Made by a program: the position numbers and the translations under genes
Assembly: GCA_003525525.1 (NCBI GenBank)
Contig: DQED01000049.1
Span: 1-7,893, forward strand
DNA: 7,893 nt
DNA from: Desulfovibrio sp.
GTDB lineage: Bacteria > Desulfobacterota > Desulfovibrionia > Desulfovibrionales > Desulfovibrionaceae
Direction of reading: 5' to 3'
Notes under the pieces: model-generated
Seen by the model: the letters and a program-made list of their open reading frames with translations, nothing else
The model's database searches: none
Told to the model about the DNA's origin: nothing
Part shown: positions 1-6,547 of the stretch, in pieces
How the letters are laid out: each line of letters begins with the position of its first letter
Numbering within the stretch: position 1 is the stretch's first letter

Positions 1-2370
1 CGGCGCGGCGGGATGGAGCTCGTAGCCCGCGCCCTCGGCCCCGGGCGCTGTCGCGGCCGTGGGGTCCACGGCATAGGGCAGGTCCACGGCATGCATCCCC
101 GGGCCGAGCAGCACGGACGTGCGCCGCACACCGCCCTTCAGCACAAGATCCGTCGGCCCCGTGCAGGAAACGGTCATGCGCACGCGCAGCAGGGACGCGC
201 CGGACGCGGCCAGCTCCTTTGCGGGGTAGAGCTCGCCGTAGGGCTTCAGGCGAAAGCGCGCAAGCAGCCCCAGGTAGCGCCGCACCGCCGCGCGCGTGCT
301 TCCGGGTTCGGGGTCGGGCAGGAAAAAGACCTGCCCCCGGTAGGCGTCGTTGGCGAAAAGCGCGATGCGGCCCGCAAACGCGGCCAGCTCCGGCACGTCG
401 AGCCGGCGCAGGCCGTAGGCGGGGACGGCGAGGACGTTATCTTTAAATGCCGCGTCGTCGTGGGCAAGGACGTACTTGACCCCCCACAAGGCGAGGACCT
501 CGGGCGGAATCTGGTGCAGGTAGGTCGGCGGCGAGGCCGGGTCGCGCAGGGCGGCGGTGAAAAGCGCGCCCGGCAGGGGCAGCACGGTGCGCGGCGTCTT
601 GCGCAGGAGGTCCAGGCTCTGGGGAAAGAGGTCCAGGGCCTGCACGTTGGCCACGGTGAAGTCGGGTTCCGGGTCGCCGCGCAAGAACGCGCCCAGGGCG
701 GCCTCGGACGCGCCCGGGCCGTCGGCGGGCACCTTTTCCGCGTTCCCGTCCCTCAGGCGGAAAGCGTCGTAAATGTCGTCCTGGTAGAAGTTGTAGGGCT
801 CGCGGGGCAGGTGGCCGGCGTCGTCGATGGTGACGAGGCGTGCGTAGGCCGGATCGGCGAGGGTCTTTTCCAGCGGATTCATGCGCGCGGTCAGGGCGAA
901 TTGCGGCCGCACCGCGCCGAGTCCGGAAAAATCCGGCCCCAGGGGCACGATGCGGTAGGCGAACGGATCGACCATGTAGCGGCCGGTAAAGCCCAGGCGT
1001 GCGTCCCGGGGCAGGGGCAGGCCCACGGATGCCCCCTTGGGCAGGTGGTCCGCGACCCAGGCGTGGGCCGTCTGGCGCGTGGAGGGGCCGCAGAGGTAGG
1101 CGAGCACGTTTTTCTGCTGCCACAGCGTCGCCCCGACCAGGGCGAGCACGCCGGCCAGGCACGCCAGGCGCAGCGCCGGCCGGTTCGCGGCCGCGTCCAG
1201 GAGGCGGCCAAGCAGAAGCGCCACCAGCGCCAGGGCGAGTACGGCCTGGGAATAGTAATAGTAGGTGAGGTTTAAGACCACAAGATTGTGGGCGACCTTC
1301 CAGAGGTAAAGGAAATTGAGGGCGAAAAGCAGCAGCAGAAGCGTATTCGCCGTGACCCGGCCGCGCGCGGCGATGACGCGCCAGACGGCATACAGGCAGG
1401 CCGGGATGACCAGGGCACCCAGCGCCGGGCCGTAAAAGGGCTCGAAGTGGCGGATGCGAAAGAGAAATGTGGGCAAAAAGCCCTTGGCCACGTCCGTGGT
1501 CTCGGGAATGGCGGTGTAGCGGAAGATGAAATCCAGGAAAATGGCCGGGTTTTCCAGGAAGCGGACGTTGCCCAGGCAAAAGGCGGCCACGGACGCGAGC
1601 GCGGCCTTGCCGACGACAAGCGCGTGGGCTTTCGAGAAAATCGGCTGGCCGCGCCGCCGCCAGCAGGCGGCCAGGGCCGGCGGAAAAAGAAAGACCGCCG
1701 TGGCCAGGGTGAATTTCATGGAAAAGGCCAGCCCGAGGAGGACCGCGGCGGCGTAGAGGTTGCGGTTTCGCGCCGAGCGGGCAAATTCCAGCAGGTTGAG
1801 GACGACCAGGAGCGTGAGCGTCAGCACCACGCCGTCGGGCTTGAGGCGCAGTTCGAAGGCCGTGGCGTAGGGCATGGCCGCAACGAGCCAGGCCGCGACC
1901 GTTCCGGCGGCCTCGCCCGCGAAATTGCGGCCGATCCAGTAGAGCGAAAGCGGCAGCAAAAGCAGGATGCACAGCTTGTAGACGGCGAAGACCTGCCAGA
2001 TGCGCAGCAATTCGTCCGGGTAGGAGACGTAGAAATACTTGTCCGGCGAGAGTTTGATGATGTCGAGCGCCGACGCCGCCCACATGACGGGCTTGGCGGC
2101 ATGCAGCAGCGGCCCGCCGAAGTTGGTGGCGATGGTAAAGGTGTCCTTGACCGGCCCGAAGAGCCCGAGCGCGTGGCCGATGGAAACCTGCGCGTCGTCC
2201 TCGTAGGTGTTGACCGGGATGAACTTGGAGGTATTGAGAACGTAGCCTTGGGGGTCGTCCACGCCGCGCATGTGGCAGATGGCCGTGAAATGGACCAGGA
2301 AAAAGACGAGCAGCGCCGCCAGGGCCAGGCGCGACACGCCCAGGTCGAGGCCGGGGCCGCGCGGCGTCAT
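1..2370 (-). CDS. GT-C fold (GT39/PMT-like) membrane glycosyltransferase, 3' end outside window
   Basis: The minus-strand frame starting with ATG at 2370 is open for all 790 codons to the left edge, so the C-terminus is missing. Visible: a signal-anchor helix at residues 12-31; a first periplasmic loop with an acidic cluster YEDD (56-59), where GT-C enzymes carry their catalytic Asp/Glu; about ten membrane helices to residue ~414, including LRLKPDG (174-180) and SMKFT (216-220), both typical of PMT_2-type proteins; then a long soluble part from TRQTAHAWVADHLP (431-444) that includes GVKYVL (630-635). Family members of this kind take a sugar from a polyprenyl-phosphate donor and attach it to a lipid or glycan on the periplasmic side; donor and acceptor cannot be read here. 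The start is set by AAGG six bases upstream and by the ATGA overlap with the methyltransferase. It is last of the three visible operon genes, and the GT2 gene plausibly makes its donor. An O-antigen polymerase-like role is less likely. Confidence 0.85.
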   Translation of the reverse strand, partial: MTPRGPGLDLGVSRLALAALLVFFLVHFTAICHMRGVDDPQGYVLNTSKFIPVNTYEDDAQVSIGHALGLFGPVKDTFTIATNFGGPLLHAAKPVMWAASALDIIKLSPDKYFYVSYPDELLRIWQVFAVYKLCILLLLPLSLYWIGRNFAGEAAGTVAAWLVAAMPYATAFELRLKPDGVVLTLTLLVVLNLLEFARSARNRNLYAAAVLLGLAFSMKFTLATAVFLFPPALAACWRRRGQPIFSKAHALVVGKAALASVAAFCLGNVRFLENPAIFLDFIFRYTAIPETTDVAKGFLPTFLFRIRHFEPFYGPALGALVIPACLYAVWRVIAARGRVTANTLLLLLFALNFLYLWKVAHNLVVLNLTYYYYSQAVLALALVALLLGRLLDAAANRPALRLACLAGVLALVGATLWQQKNVLAYLCGPSTRQTAHAWVADHLPKGASVGLPLPRDARLGFTGRYMVDPFAYRIVPLGPDFSGLGAVRPQFALTARMNPLEKTLADPAYARLVTIDDAGHLPREPYNFYQDDIYDAFRLRDGNAEKVPADGPGASEAALGAFLRGDPEPDFTVANVQALDLFPQSLDLLRKTPRTVLPLPGALFTAALRDPASPPTYLHQIPPEVLALWGVKYVLAHDDAAFKDNVLAVPAYGLRRLDVPELAAFAGRIALFANDAYRGQVFFLPDPEPGSTRAAVRRYLGLLARFRLKPYGELYPAKELAASGASLLRVRMTVSCTGPTDLVLKGGVRRTSVLLGPGMHAVDLPYAVDPTAATAPGAEGAGYELHPAAP

Positions 2371-3035
2371 GGCGCGCCTTTCTCCGCGTCGGTTTTCTTC
2401 ATGGCGATGCAGAACTTGTAGGCCATGGTCGGCCAGGGCAAGACGAAGGCGGCGTTGCGGAAGATTTCCTGCTCGGCGATCTCGAGCCCCGTCACGGCGT
2501 CGAGCACCGCGAGCAGCGCTTCGCGGGAGCGGATCTCGCGCCCCTCGTCGTAGTCCAGGAAAAACCGCTCCAGCCAGCCGGGGCGCGCCGACGGCGCATA
2601 GTCGATGACCACCAGCCGGCCGTCGGCAGCAAGGAGCGTGGCCGCCTTTTCAAGCAGCGGCACGAGCTTGTCCGTGGGCACGTGGTGGCACACGCCGCTG
2701 ACCAGGATGAAATCGAAGCGCTCGCCTTCCGGCACGTCCAGGTCATGAAGGTCCATGCAGACGAAACGCATGTGCGCCCGGCCGGCATGGGTCTTTTTCG
2801 CGTGGGCGATGGCCTCGGGGTCGATGTCCACGCCGAGGAAGTCGCACGGGGCATGGGCGAAATGGCGGCTGTCCAGGCCAAGCGAACAGCCGATCTCGAG
2901 CACGCGCCTGCGGCCGTGGGAGTGCTTGCGGATGTAGCGGCCACGGTCGAAATAGCCGCAGGCCAGATACTGGAAGGCCAGCCAGAGCCGGGGAAAACGC
3001 GATTGGAGCGGCCGTTTGGCCGGAGGCGTGGTCAT
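2367..3035 (-). CDS. class I SAM-dependent methyltransferase
   Basis: A 222-residue Rossmann-type methyltransferase. Motif I is LEIGCSLGLDS (46-56), with Ser in place of the usual middle Gly. The acidic residue that binds the SAM ribose is D70 in FLGVDIDPE. D95 lies in the VCMDLHD segment, and SGVCHHVP (113-120) is the post-motif strand seen in Methyltransf_11/12/25 proteins. No membrane helix is evident, so the protein is probably cytoplasmic. The start codon follows the GT2 stop codon with no gap (TAA then ATG), with AAGGA ten bases upstream inside the GT2 end. The stop overlaps the GT-C start as ATGA. Sitting between a polyprenyl-phosphate sugar synthase and a GT-C transferase, it probably methylates a sugar or its lipid-linked form (inference). 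The substrate is unknown, and small-molecule methyltransferases of this fold cannot be excluded. Confidence 0.9.
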   Translation of the reverse strand: MTTPPAKRPLQSRFPRLWLAFQYLACGYFDRGRYIRKHSHGRRRVLEIGCSLGLDSRHFAHAPCDFLGVDIDPEAIAHAKKTHAGRAHMRFVCMDLHDLDVPEGERFDFILVSGVCHHVPTDKLVPLLEKAATLLAADGRLVVIDYAPSARPGWLERFFLDYDEGREIRSREALLAVLDAVTGLEIAEQEIFRNAAFVLPWPTMAYKFCIAMKKTDAEKGAP

Positions 3036-4001
3036 TTACGTGCGGTCCTTGGGAGCGCCGCCCGGCAGGGTCGTTGCCTCGAGCACCACCCAGGAGCGCT
3101 GCCGCGAGGTGTTGGCCCGCACCCGGGCGACCATGAAAGCGACGATGCCGATGAAAAAGGCCATGACGCCGAGCGAAAAGAGTTGCAGCAGGATGATGGT
3201 GGTCACGCCCGTGGGGTCGATGAGCTTGAGTAGACGAAGGATCGTCACCAATGCCCCGGCGAGCCCGGCGAAAAGCGTCAGCGCCGCGCCGCTGGCGAAG
3301 AGCAGTTGCAGCGGCAGGTTGGAGTAGAGGAAAAAGGCGCGCACGGACAGGCGCACGAGGCCGGTGAGCGCCACGCGCGAGGTGCCCGCGGCGCGCGCCT
3401 GTCGTTCCAGCGGCACGCCCTTCTGGCGGAAGCCGACAAAGGCGCGCAGGCCCGGGAAATAGGGGTCGGCGTCGGCGTTATCCACGATGATGCGGCACAC
3501 GGGCAGGCGGATGACCGAAAAGGTGCCGGCGTTTCGGGGAATGGGAAAATGCGCGCCGAGCGACAGCAGGCGGTAGAAAAGCGGCGCGCCGTGGCGCATG
3601 AGCGCGCCGTCGTGGCGTTCGCTGCGCACGGCGTACGCGACGTCCTGGTCCGCGGCGGCGTCAAGGAGCGCCCGGAAGTCCTCGGGCGGGTCCTGCAAAT
3701 CGCCGTCGATGACGCCGACGAAGTCCGCGCCGCATTCCTCGGCCAGGGCGCAGGCGGCCTCGCAGCCGGCGAGCACGGCGGGCTGGTGGCCGAAATTGCG
3801 CGACAGGCGCACCAGGCGCACCGGGACGGGAAAGGTCTCGGCGCGCCGCGTGACGCACGTCACGGTGGCGTCGCTGGACCCGTCGTCCACGACCACGAGT
3901 CCGGCCAGGCCGATGTCCGCGGCCGCGGCGGCCAGGCGGTCCATGAAGGCCGGGACGTTCTGTTCTTCGTTGTAAAAGGGCACGACGACCACAAGGGACA
4001 T
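3036..4001 (-). CDS. GT2 polyprenyl-phosphate sugar synthase (DPM1/GtrB/ArnC-like)
   Basis: A 321-residue protein with a GT-A catalytic domain and two C-terminal membrane helices (about 215-250 and 268-292), the layout of GtrB/YfdH and bacterial dolichol-phosphate-mannose synthase relatives. Motifs: VVPFYNEE (6-13), VVDDGSSD (37-44), LSRNFGHQ (66-73), and IDGDLQDPPED (98-108), where D99/D101 form the metal-binding DxD. The family makes undecaprenyl-phosphate-linked hexose or aminosugar from a nucleotide sugar at the inner membrane. The segment PRNAGTFSV (155-163) replaces the usual AGDFRL-type motif, so substrate preference may differ. I chose ATG 4001 because the domain starts at residue 3, AAGGA lies 13 bases upstream, and the predicted promoter would put transcription start near 4038. 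In-frame ATGs at 4049 and 4136 fall on or upstream of the -10 box. It is the first gene of the leftward operon. Its 5' end recurs at 6400-6547. Confidence 0.9.
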   Translation of the reverse strand: MSLVVVVPFYNEEQNVPAFMDRLAAAAADIGLAGLVVVDDGSSDATVTCVTRRAETFPVPVRLVRLSRNFGHQPAVLAGCEAACALAEECGADFVGVIDGDLQDPPEDFRALLDAAADQDVAYAVRSERHDGALMRHGAPLFYRLLSLGAHFPIPRNAGTFSVIRLPVCRIIVDNADADPYFPGLRAFVGFRQKGVPLERQARAAGTSRVALTGLVRLSVRAFFLYSNLPLQLLFASGAALTLFAGLAGALVTILRLLKLIDPTGVTTIILLQLFSLGVMAFFIGIVAFMVARVRANTSRQRSWVVLEATTLPGGAPKDRT

Positions 4002-4064
4002 GATCGGGGCGGAATCCTTGTCGAAAGGTTTCGGAAACGCCGCGACCATACGGGGAGGGCGCGG
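3942..4064. repeat. direct repeat copy A (GT2 5' end and promoter)
   Basis: This segment covers the first 20 codons of the intact GT2 gene plus 63 bases upstream. It matches 6425-6547 in the same orientation at 115 of 123 positions without gaps, at a fixed offset of 2,483 bases. Six of the eight mismatches fall in the coding part and two in the leader. The last 33 bases (4032-4064) are identical and include the -10 box. Weaker similarity continues left to about 3920 and right to about 4080, where copy B has extra bases. The repeats enclose both acyltransferase genes. Confidence 0.95.
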
Positions 4065-4249
4065 GCATTTCAAGAGGCGTTCGCCCGGGTCGGTGGAGAC
4101 GGTTCGACGCAAGCCCCGAAAAACGGGGGCGCGCATCCGTCCGCGGGTAGGGGCGGCATGGGGGGGGCGCCGCCGCAGGTCATTGATAAATCCCCCTTTC
4201 CGGTCTACAGCGATGGCGCCGCATTGTCACAGGGCACCCGGAGACGCCA
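4002..4249. other. divergent intergenic control region between GT2 operon and acyltransferase genes
   Basis: These 248 bases lie between the starts of two divergent transcription units. The left third holds the GT2 leader and promoter and is part of the repeated unit (to 4064, more weakly to about 4080). A short hairpin can form from CCCCG (4114-4118) and CGGGG (4124-4128) around a loop of five A; no T-run follows, so it is not a convincing terminator. The right part is G-rich (seven G at 4161-4167), then has a small AT-rich patch. There TTGATA (4183-4188) and TACAGC (4206-4211), 17 bases apart, are a weak candidate promoter for the acyltransferases. No small gene or RNA gene is recognisable here. 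Confidence 0.5.
4045..4073 (-). promoter_or_regulatory. predicted sigma70-like promoter of the GT2-methyltransferase-GT-C operon
   Basis: Read on the minus strand, TTGAAA (4068-4073) is followed after exactly 17 bases by TATGGT (4045-4050). These match five of six and four of six consensus bases. Transcription would begin near 4038 and give a leader of about 37 bases before the GT2 ATG at 4001. Most of this element is repeated at 6528-6556. The prediction comes from pattern only. Confidence 0.5.
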
Positions 4250-4252
4250 TTG
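4240..4252 (+). promoter_or_regulatory. ribosome binding site and TTG start of the first acyltransferase
   Basis: GGAG at 4240-4243 lies six bases before a TTG at 4250-4252. The frame has no ATG or GTG between here and the conserved LDGLRG segment (residues 18-23), and translation from TTG gives a normal short cytoplasmic N-terminus. A TTG start usually means weaker initiation than ATG. Confidence 0.7.
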
Positions 4253-5335
4253 ACTTTCTTCGACCTGTTCCCACCCCTGGCCGGCAAGCGGTACCACGCC
4301 CTGGACGGCCTGCGCGGGCTGGCTGCGCTTCTGATCTTCAACACGCATTTCCTGGCCCAGTACGCCGACCGGAACTATTTTCTCGAGCCCGGTTCCCTGC
4401 CCTGGCACCTCGTCAAGACGATGCACTCGGGCCTGGTCGGCGTGGACGTCTTTTTCATGCTGAGCGGCCTGCTCACCTACCTGTCCATCGTCCACAAGAG
4501 GCCGAGCGCGCCGGCCTTCGTCCTGTCCCGCTACAAACGGCTTCTGCCGGTCATTCTGGCCGTTGGCATCCCGGCGCTGTGCTTCGGCGTCAGCAGCGTC
4601 AGCACACGGCAGATCATAGACAATATCTTCTTCCTCAAGCTCTTTCCGGAAACCACCTTCGTCAATCCGGTCAGTTGGGCGCTGACCTACGAAATGTATT
4701 TCTACCTTCTCGCCCTGGTCTGGTTCATCCTGCTCGGCAGGGTGCCTCTTTTCCGGGGAGCGAAGCCGTTTCTCGTCCTGTGCGTGCTGCTGCTGGCCAA
4801 CGTCGTTTTCCTGCGCCGTTTCGGCGTGTACTGCGACGTCCGCTTCCTGGGCTTTTTCTACGGCATCGGCATCGGCATGCTGCTGGCCAGCGAGGGAGGA
4901 AGGCGCGTCATCGCCGGCGCGCCCTGGCGGGCCTGGCCCGTCTGCCTGGCCGGCATCCTGGGCTGCTCCTTCCTCTGGGGGTACGGCCCGACCCAGCGCG
5001 CCATCTTCACCGGCTGGTGGTGGAACTTCGCCTTCTACACCGCCCTGGACCTGGCCATCGCCGGGCTGCTCGTCTGCCTGCTGGCCATGGAGGCGGCGGG
5101 CAGGCGCTCGGTTTGGGGCGCGACGCCCATGCGCCTGCTCGGCATCGTCAGCTATTCCCTGTTCATGAGCCACGCGCCTTGGGGACTGCCGCTGGGACGC
5201 GCCTTGTCCGTCAGCGACGCCTCGGGCTTCGGGAGCCTCGTCTGGGTCTACGGCGTCAGCCTCGCGACCTGCCTGGCCCTGGCGACGTTCCTGTTCGCGT
5301 TCCTGGAGCGTCCCTATTTCACGAGGCGGCCATGA
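4250..5335 (+). CDS. acyltransferase-3 family (OafA-like) membrane acyltransferase, apparently active
   Basis: A 361-residue, mostly hydrophobic protein of the normal length for the acyltransferase-3 core (about ten helices), with no SGNH domain attached. These enzymes O-acylate, usually O-acetylate, sugars of O-antigen, capsule, glucan or other glycans at the inner membrane. Family features are intact: LDGLRG (18-23) with R22 and H33 forming the R/X10/H motif; GVDVFFMLSG (64-73); SRYKRLLP (93-100); SWALTYEMYFY (142-152) with E148; FFYG (202-205); SYSLFMSH (301-308) with H308; and ERPYF near the end (353-357). It begins with TTG and its stop overlaps the next gene's start as ATGA, so the two are probably co-translated. 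It is divergent from the GT2 operon. The glycan substrate and acyl group cannot be told from sequence. Confidence 0.9.
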   Translation: MTFFDLFPPLAGKRYHALDGLRGLAALLIFNTHFLAQYADRNYFLEPGSLPWHLVKTMHSGLVGVDVFFMLSGLLTYLSIVHKRPSAPAFVLSRYKRLLPVILAVGIPALCFGVSSVSTRQIIDNIFFLKLFPETTFVNPVSWALTYEMYFYLLALVWFILLGRVPLFRGAKPFLVLCVLLLANVVFLRRFGVYCDVRFLGFFYGIGIGMLLASEGGRRVIAGAPWRAWPVCLAGILGCSFLWGYGPTQRAIFTGWWWNFAFYTALDLAIAGLLVCLLAMEAAGRRSVWGATPMRLLGIVSYSLFMSHAPWGLPLGRALSVSDASGFGSLVWVYGVSLATCLALATFLFAFLERPYFTRRP

Positions 5336-6429
5336 CGACATCCCCTGTTGCCGCGGACAGCCGCGTTCCCGCCCTGGACGGCCTGCGGGGACTGGCTTCC
5401 CTGGCCCTTTTCAACCTCGCCTTCCTGTCCAATTACGTGGAGACCGGCTTCTATGTCCCGGACGGGGCCGGCTTTCCGGGAAGGCTCGCGGCCAAGGCGC
5501 TTCTTGCCGGCGTGTACACCGGCGTCGTGGCCATGGACCTTCTTTTTATCCTGAGCGGCTATTTCCTGTACAAAGCGCTGCTCACGACCCCGCAGCGGCC
5601 GCTCGCCATGCTGTGGCGGCGCTACCGGCGTTTCCTGCCGCTGTACCTCATGGTGAGCATCCCGGCTTTCGTCTACTCCGGAGCGGGACTGCGGGACATC
5701 GTCGGCCATGTCGCCCTGCTCGACCTCTACAACTTCGGCGCGTTCGTCTACCAGATCAGTTCCCAGGCGAACTACTACCTGTATTTCGCGTTCGTCTGCG
5801 TCGCCCTGGCCGCGGCGGGCGTCCGGCGCTCCCTGCTGGCCCGGCCGCTTTTCCCCGTGGCCCTTGGGGCGTGCTTCGGGCTCGGCATCGCCTTTTGCGG
5901 CGCGCCCGGGACGCTCAACTACCATTTCCTGAGTTTTTTTTACGGCGCCGCCGTGGCCGCGCTGTCCGTCGGCCGGACCTCGCAGGCATGTGCGCGGCTT
6001 CGCCGCATGCCGGCCCGGATCGTCCTGGCGCTGCTGCTCGCCGCCTTGGCCTGGTGGCTCTGGCGCACCCGCCAAGACGAATTCATTCCGCTCCTGGTTC
6101 GCGTCGATTGGCGGACGCTGCTGCTGCTGACGGGCGTCCAGGTCCTCGGGAGCCTGCTGCTTTGGTCCCTGTCCGGCGCGGCGTCGGGCGCGCCGGGCGG
6201 CCTCATGCTGCCGGGCTGCCTGCTCGGCAGGGCCAGTCTGTCCTTTTTCCTGAGCTGGAGCCTGTACGGACTGGTGCTTGGCCGCAGCGTCCATGTCTTT
6301 GCCCGGCAAACGCCCTGGACGCTGTTGTTCCTGTACGCCTCGACGCTGGCGGCGTCGCTGCTGCTGACGTGGTTTTTCTTCGAATATTTCGAGGAATTCC
6401 AGCCGTCGCGGCGGCCAGACGGGCCATGA
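5332..6429 (+). CDS. acyltransferase-3 family paralogue lacking key catalytic residues (likely pseudoenzyme)
   Basis: A 365-residue paralogue of the preceding protein with the same helix layout, GAGG five bases before its ATG and an ATGA overlap with gene one. LDGLRG is kept (15-20; R19), but the His of R/X10/H is A30. The segment that should read like SWALTYEMYFY is YQISSQANYYL (140-150), with Ala at the Glu position. SYSLFMSH has become SLSFFLSW (302-309), with Trp for His. Structural features remain: RRYRRFLP (96-103), FILSG (72-76), SFFYG (201-205). The frame is intact throughout, so it is probably a made protein that supports or modulates its active partner rather than a decaying gene, though recent loss of function is possible. 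The last residues (PSRRPDGP) and the stop lie in sequence matching the GT2 gene on the other strand, so the original C-terminus was probably replaced at a recombination junction. Confidence 0.88.
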   Translation: MTTSPVAADSRVPALDGLRGLASLALFNLAFLSNYVETGFYVPDGAGFPGRLAAKALLAGVYTGVVAMDLLFILSGYFLYKALLTTPQRPLAMLWRRYRRFLPLYLMVSIPAFVYSGAGLRDIVGHVALLDLYNFGAFVYQISSQANYYLYFAFVCVALAAAGVRRSLLARPLFPVALGACFGLGIAFCGAPGTLNYHFLSFFYGAAVAALSVGRTSQACARLRRMPARIVLALLLAALAWWLWRTRQDEFIPLLVRVDWRTLLLLTGVQVLGSLLLWSLSGAASGAPGGLMLPGCLLGRASLSFFLSWSLYGLVLGRSVHVFARQTPWTLLFLYASTLAASLLLTWFFFEYFEEFQPSRRPDGP

Positions 6430-6484
6430 AGGCCGGGACGTTTCGCTCTTCGTTGTAAAAGGGCACGACGGCCGCAAGGGAAAT
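6397..6484 (-). pseudogene. 5' remnant of a GT2 polyprenyl-phosphate sugar synthase gene
   Basis: On the minus strand this encodes ISLAAVVPFYNEE followed by NVPAF-ARLAAA, clearly the first 29 or so residues of the GT2 protein encoded at 3036-4001. The codon matching the intact gene's ATG is ATT (6482-6484), so the original start is gone. After about residue 29 similarity ends and the frame enters the antisense strand of the second acyltransferase. Several differences from the intact copy change amino acids (V4A, V5A, Q14R, D21A), as expected without selection or from a divergent donor. An in-frame ATG further upstream could still give a short nonsense peptide, but no working enzyme is possible. 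Confidence 0.88.
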
Positions 6485-6547
6485 GATCGGGGCGGAATCC
6501 TTGTCGAAAGATTGCGGAAACGCCGCGACCATACGGGGAGGGCGCGG
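6425..6547. repeat. direct repeat copy B (GT2 remnant and promoter)
   Basis: Partner of 3942-4064: same orientation, 115 of 123 bases identical, no gaps. Its left end overlaps the stop codon of the second acyltransferase (6427-6429), and looser similarity reaches back to about 6400 inside that gene. To the right, similarity resumes after a seven-base length difference as far as about 6570. Confidence 0.95.

Noticed and set aside
13..1275. Plus-strand open frames opposite the GT-C gene (also 1288-2421) and opposite GT2 (3306-4253)
   Set aside because: They are antisense shadows rich in Gly, Arg, Gln and Val with no recognisable domain.
443..2083. Long minus-strand open frame of about 546 codons in a second frame inside the GT-C gene
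   Set aside because: It is Arg/Pro/Gly/Ala-rich without domain motifs, while the overlapping frame shows membrane helices and PMT-like motifs. It is a high-GC shadow.
4002..4136. Longer GT2 protein starting at 4136 or 4049
   Set aside because: The GT-A fold begins at the residue after ATG 4001, and the predicted -10 box overlaps the 4049 ATG. The extra residues are not family-like.
4000..5331. Apparent N-terminal extension of the second acyltransferase by about 444 codons
   Set aside because: This is the open out-of-frame translation of the first acyltransferase and the control region. The ATG at 5332 has a ribosome binding site and gives a normal-length family member.
4205..5341. Minus-strand open frame of 378 codons opposite the first acyltransferase
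   Set aside because: Charged low-complexity antisense translation with no motif; the plus strand has a clear acyltransferase-3 protein.
3942..6547. Insertion sequence or composite transposon bounded by the direct repeats
   Set aside because: There is no transposase or integrase, no terminal inverted repeats, and the repeats are clearly host gene sequence (GT2 5' end).
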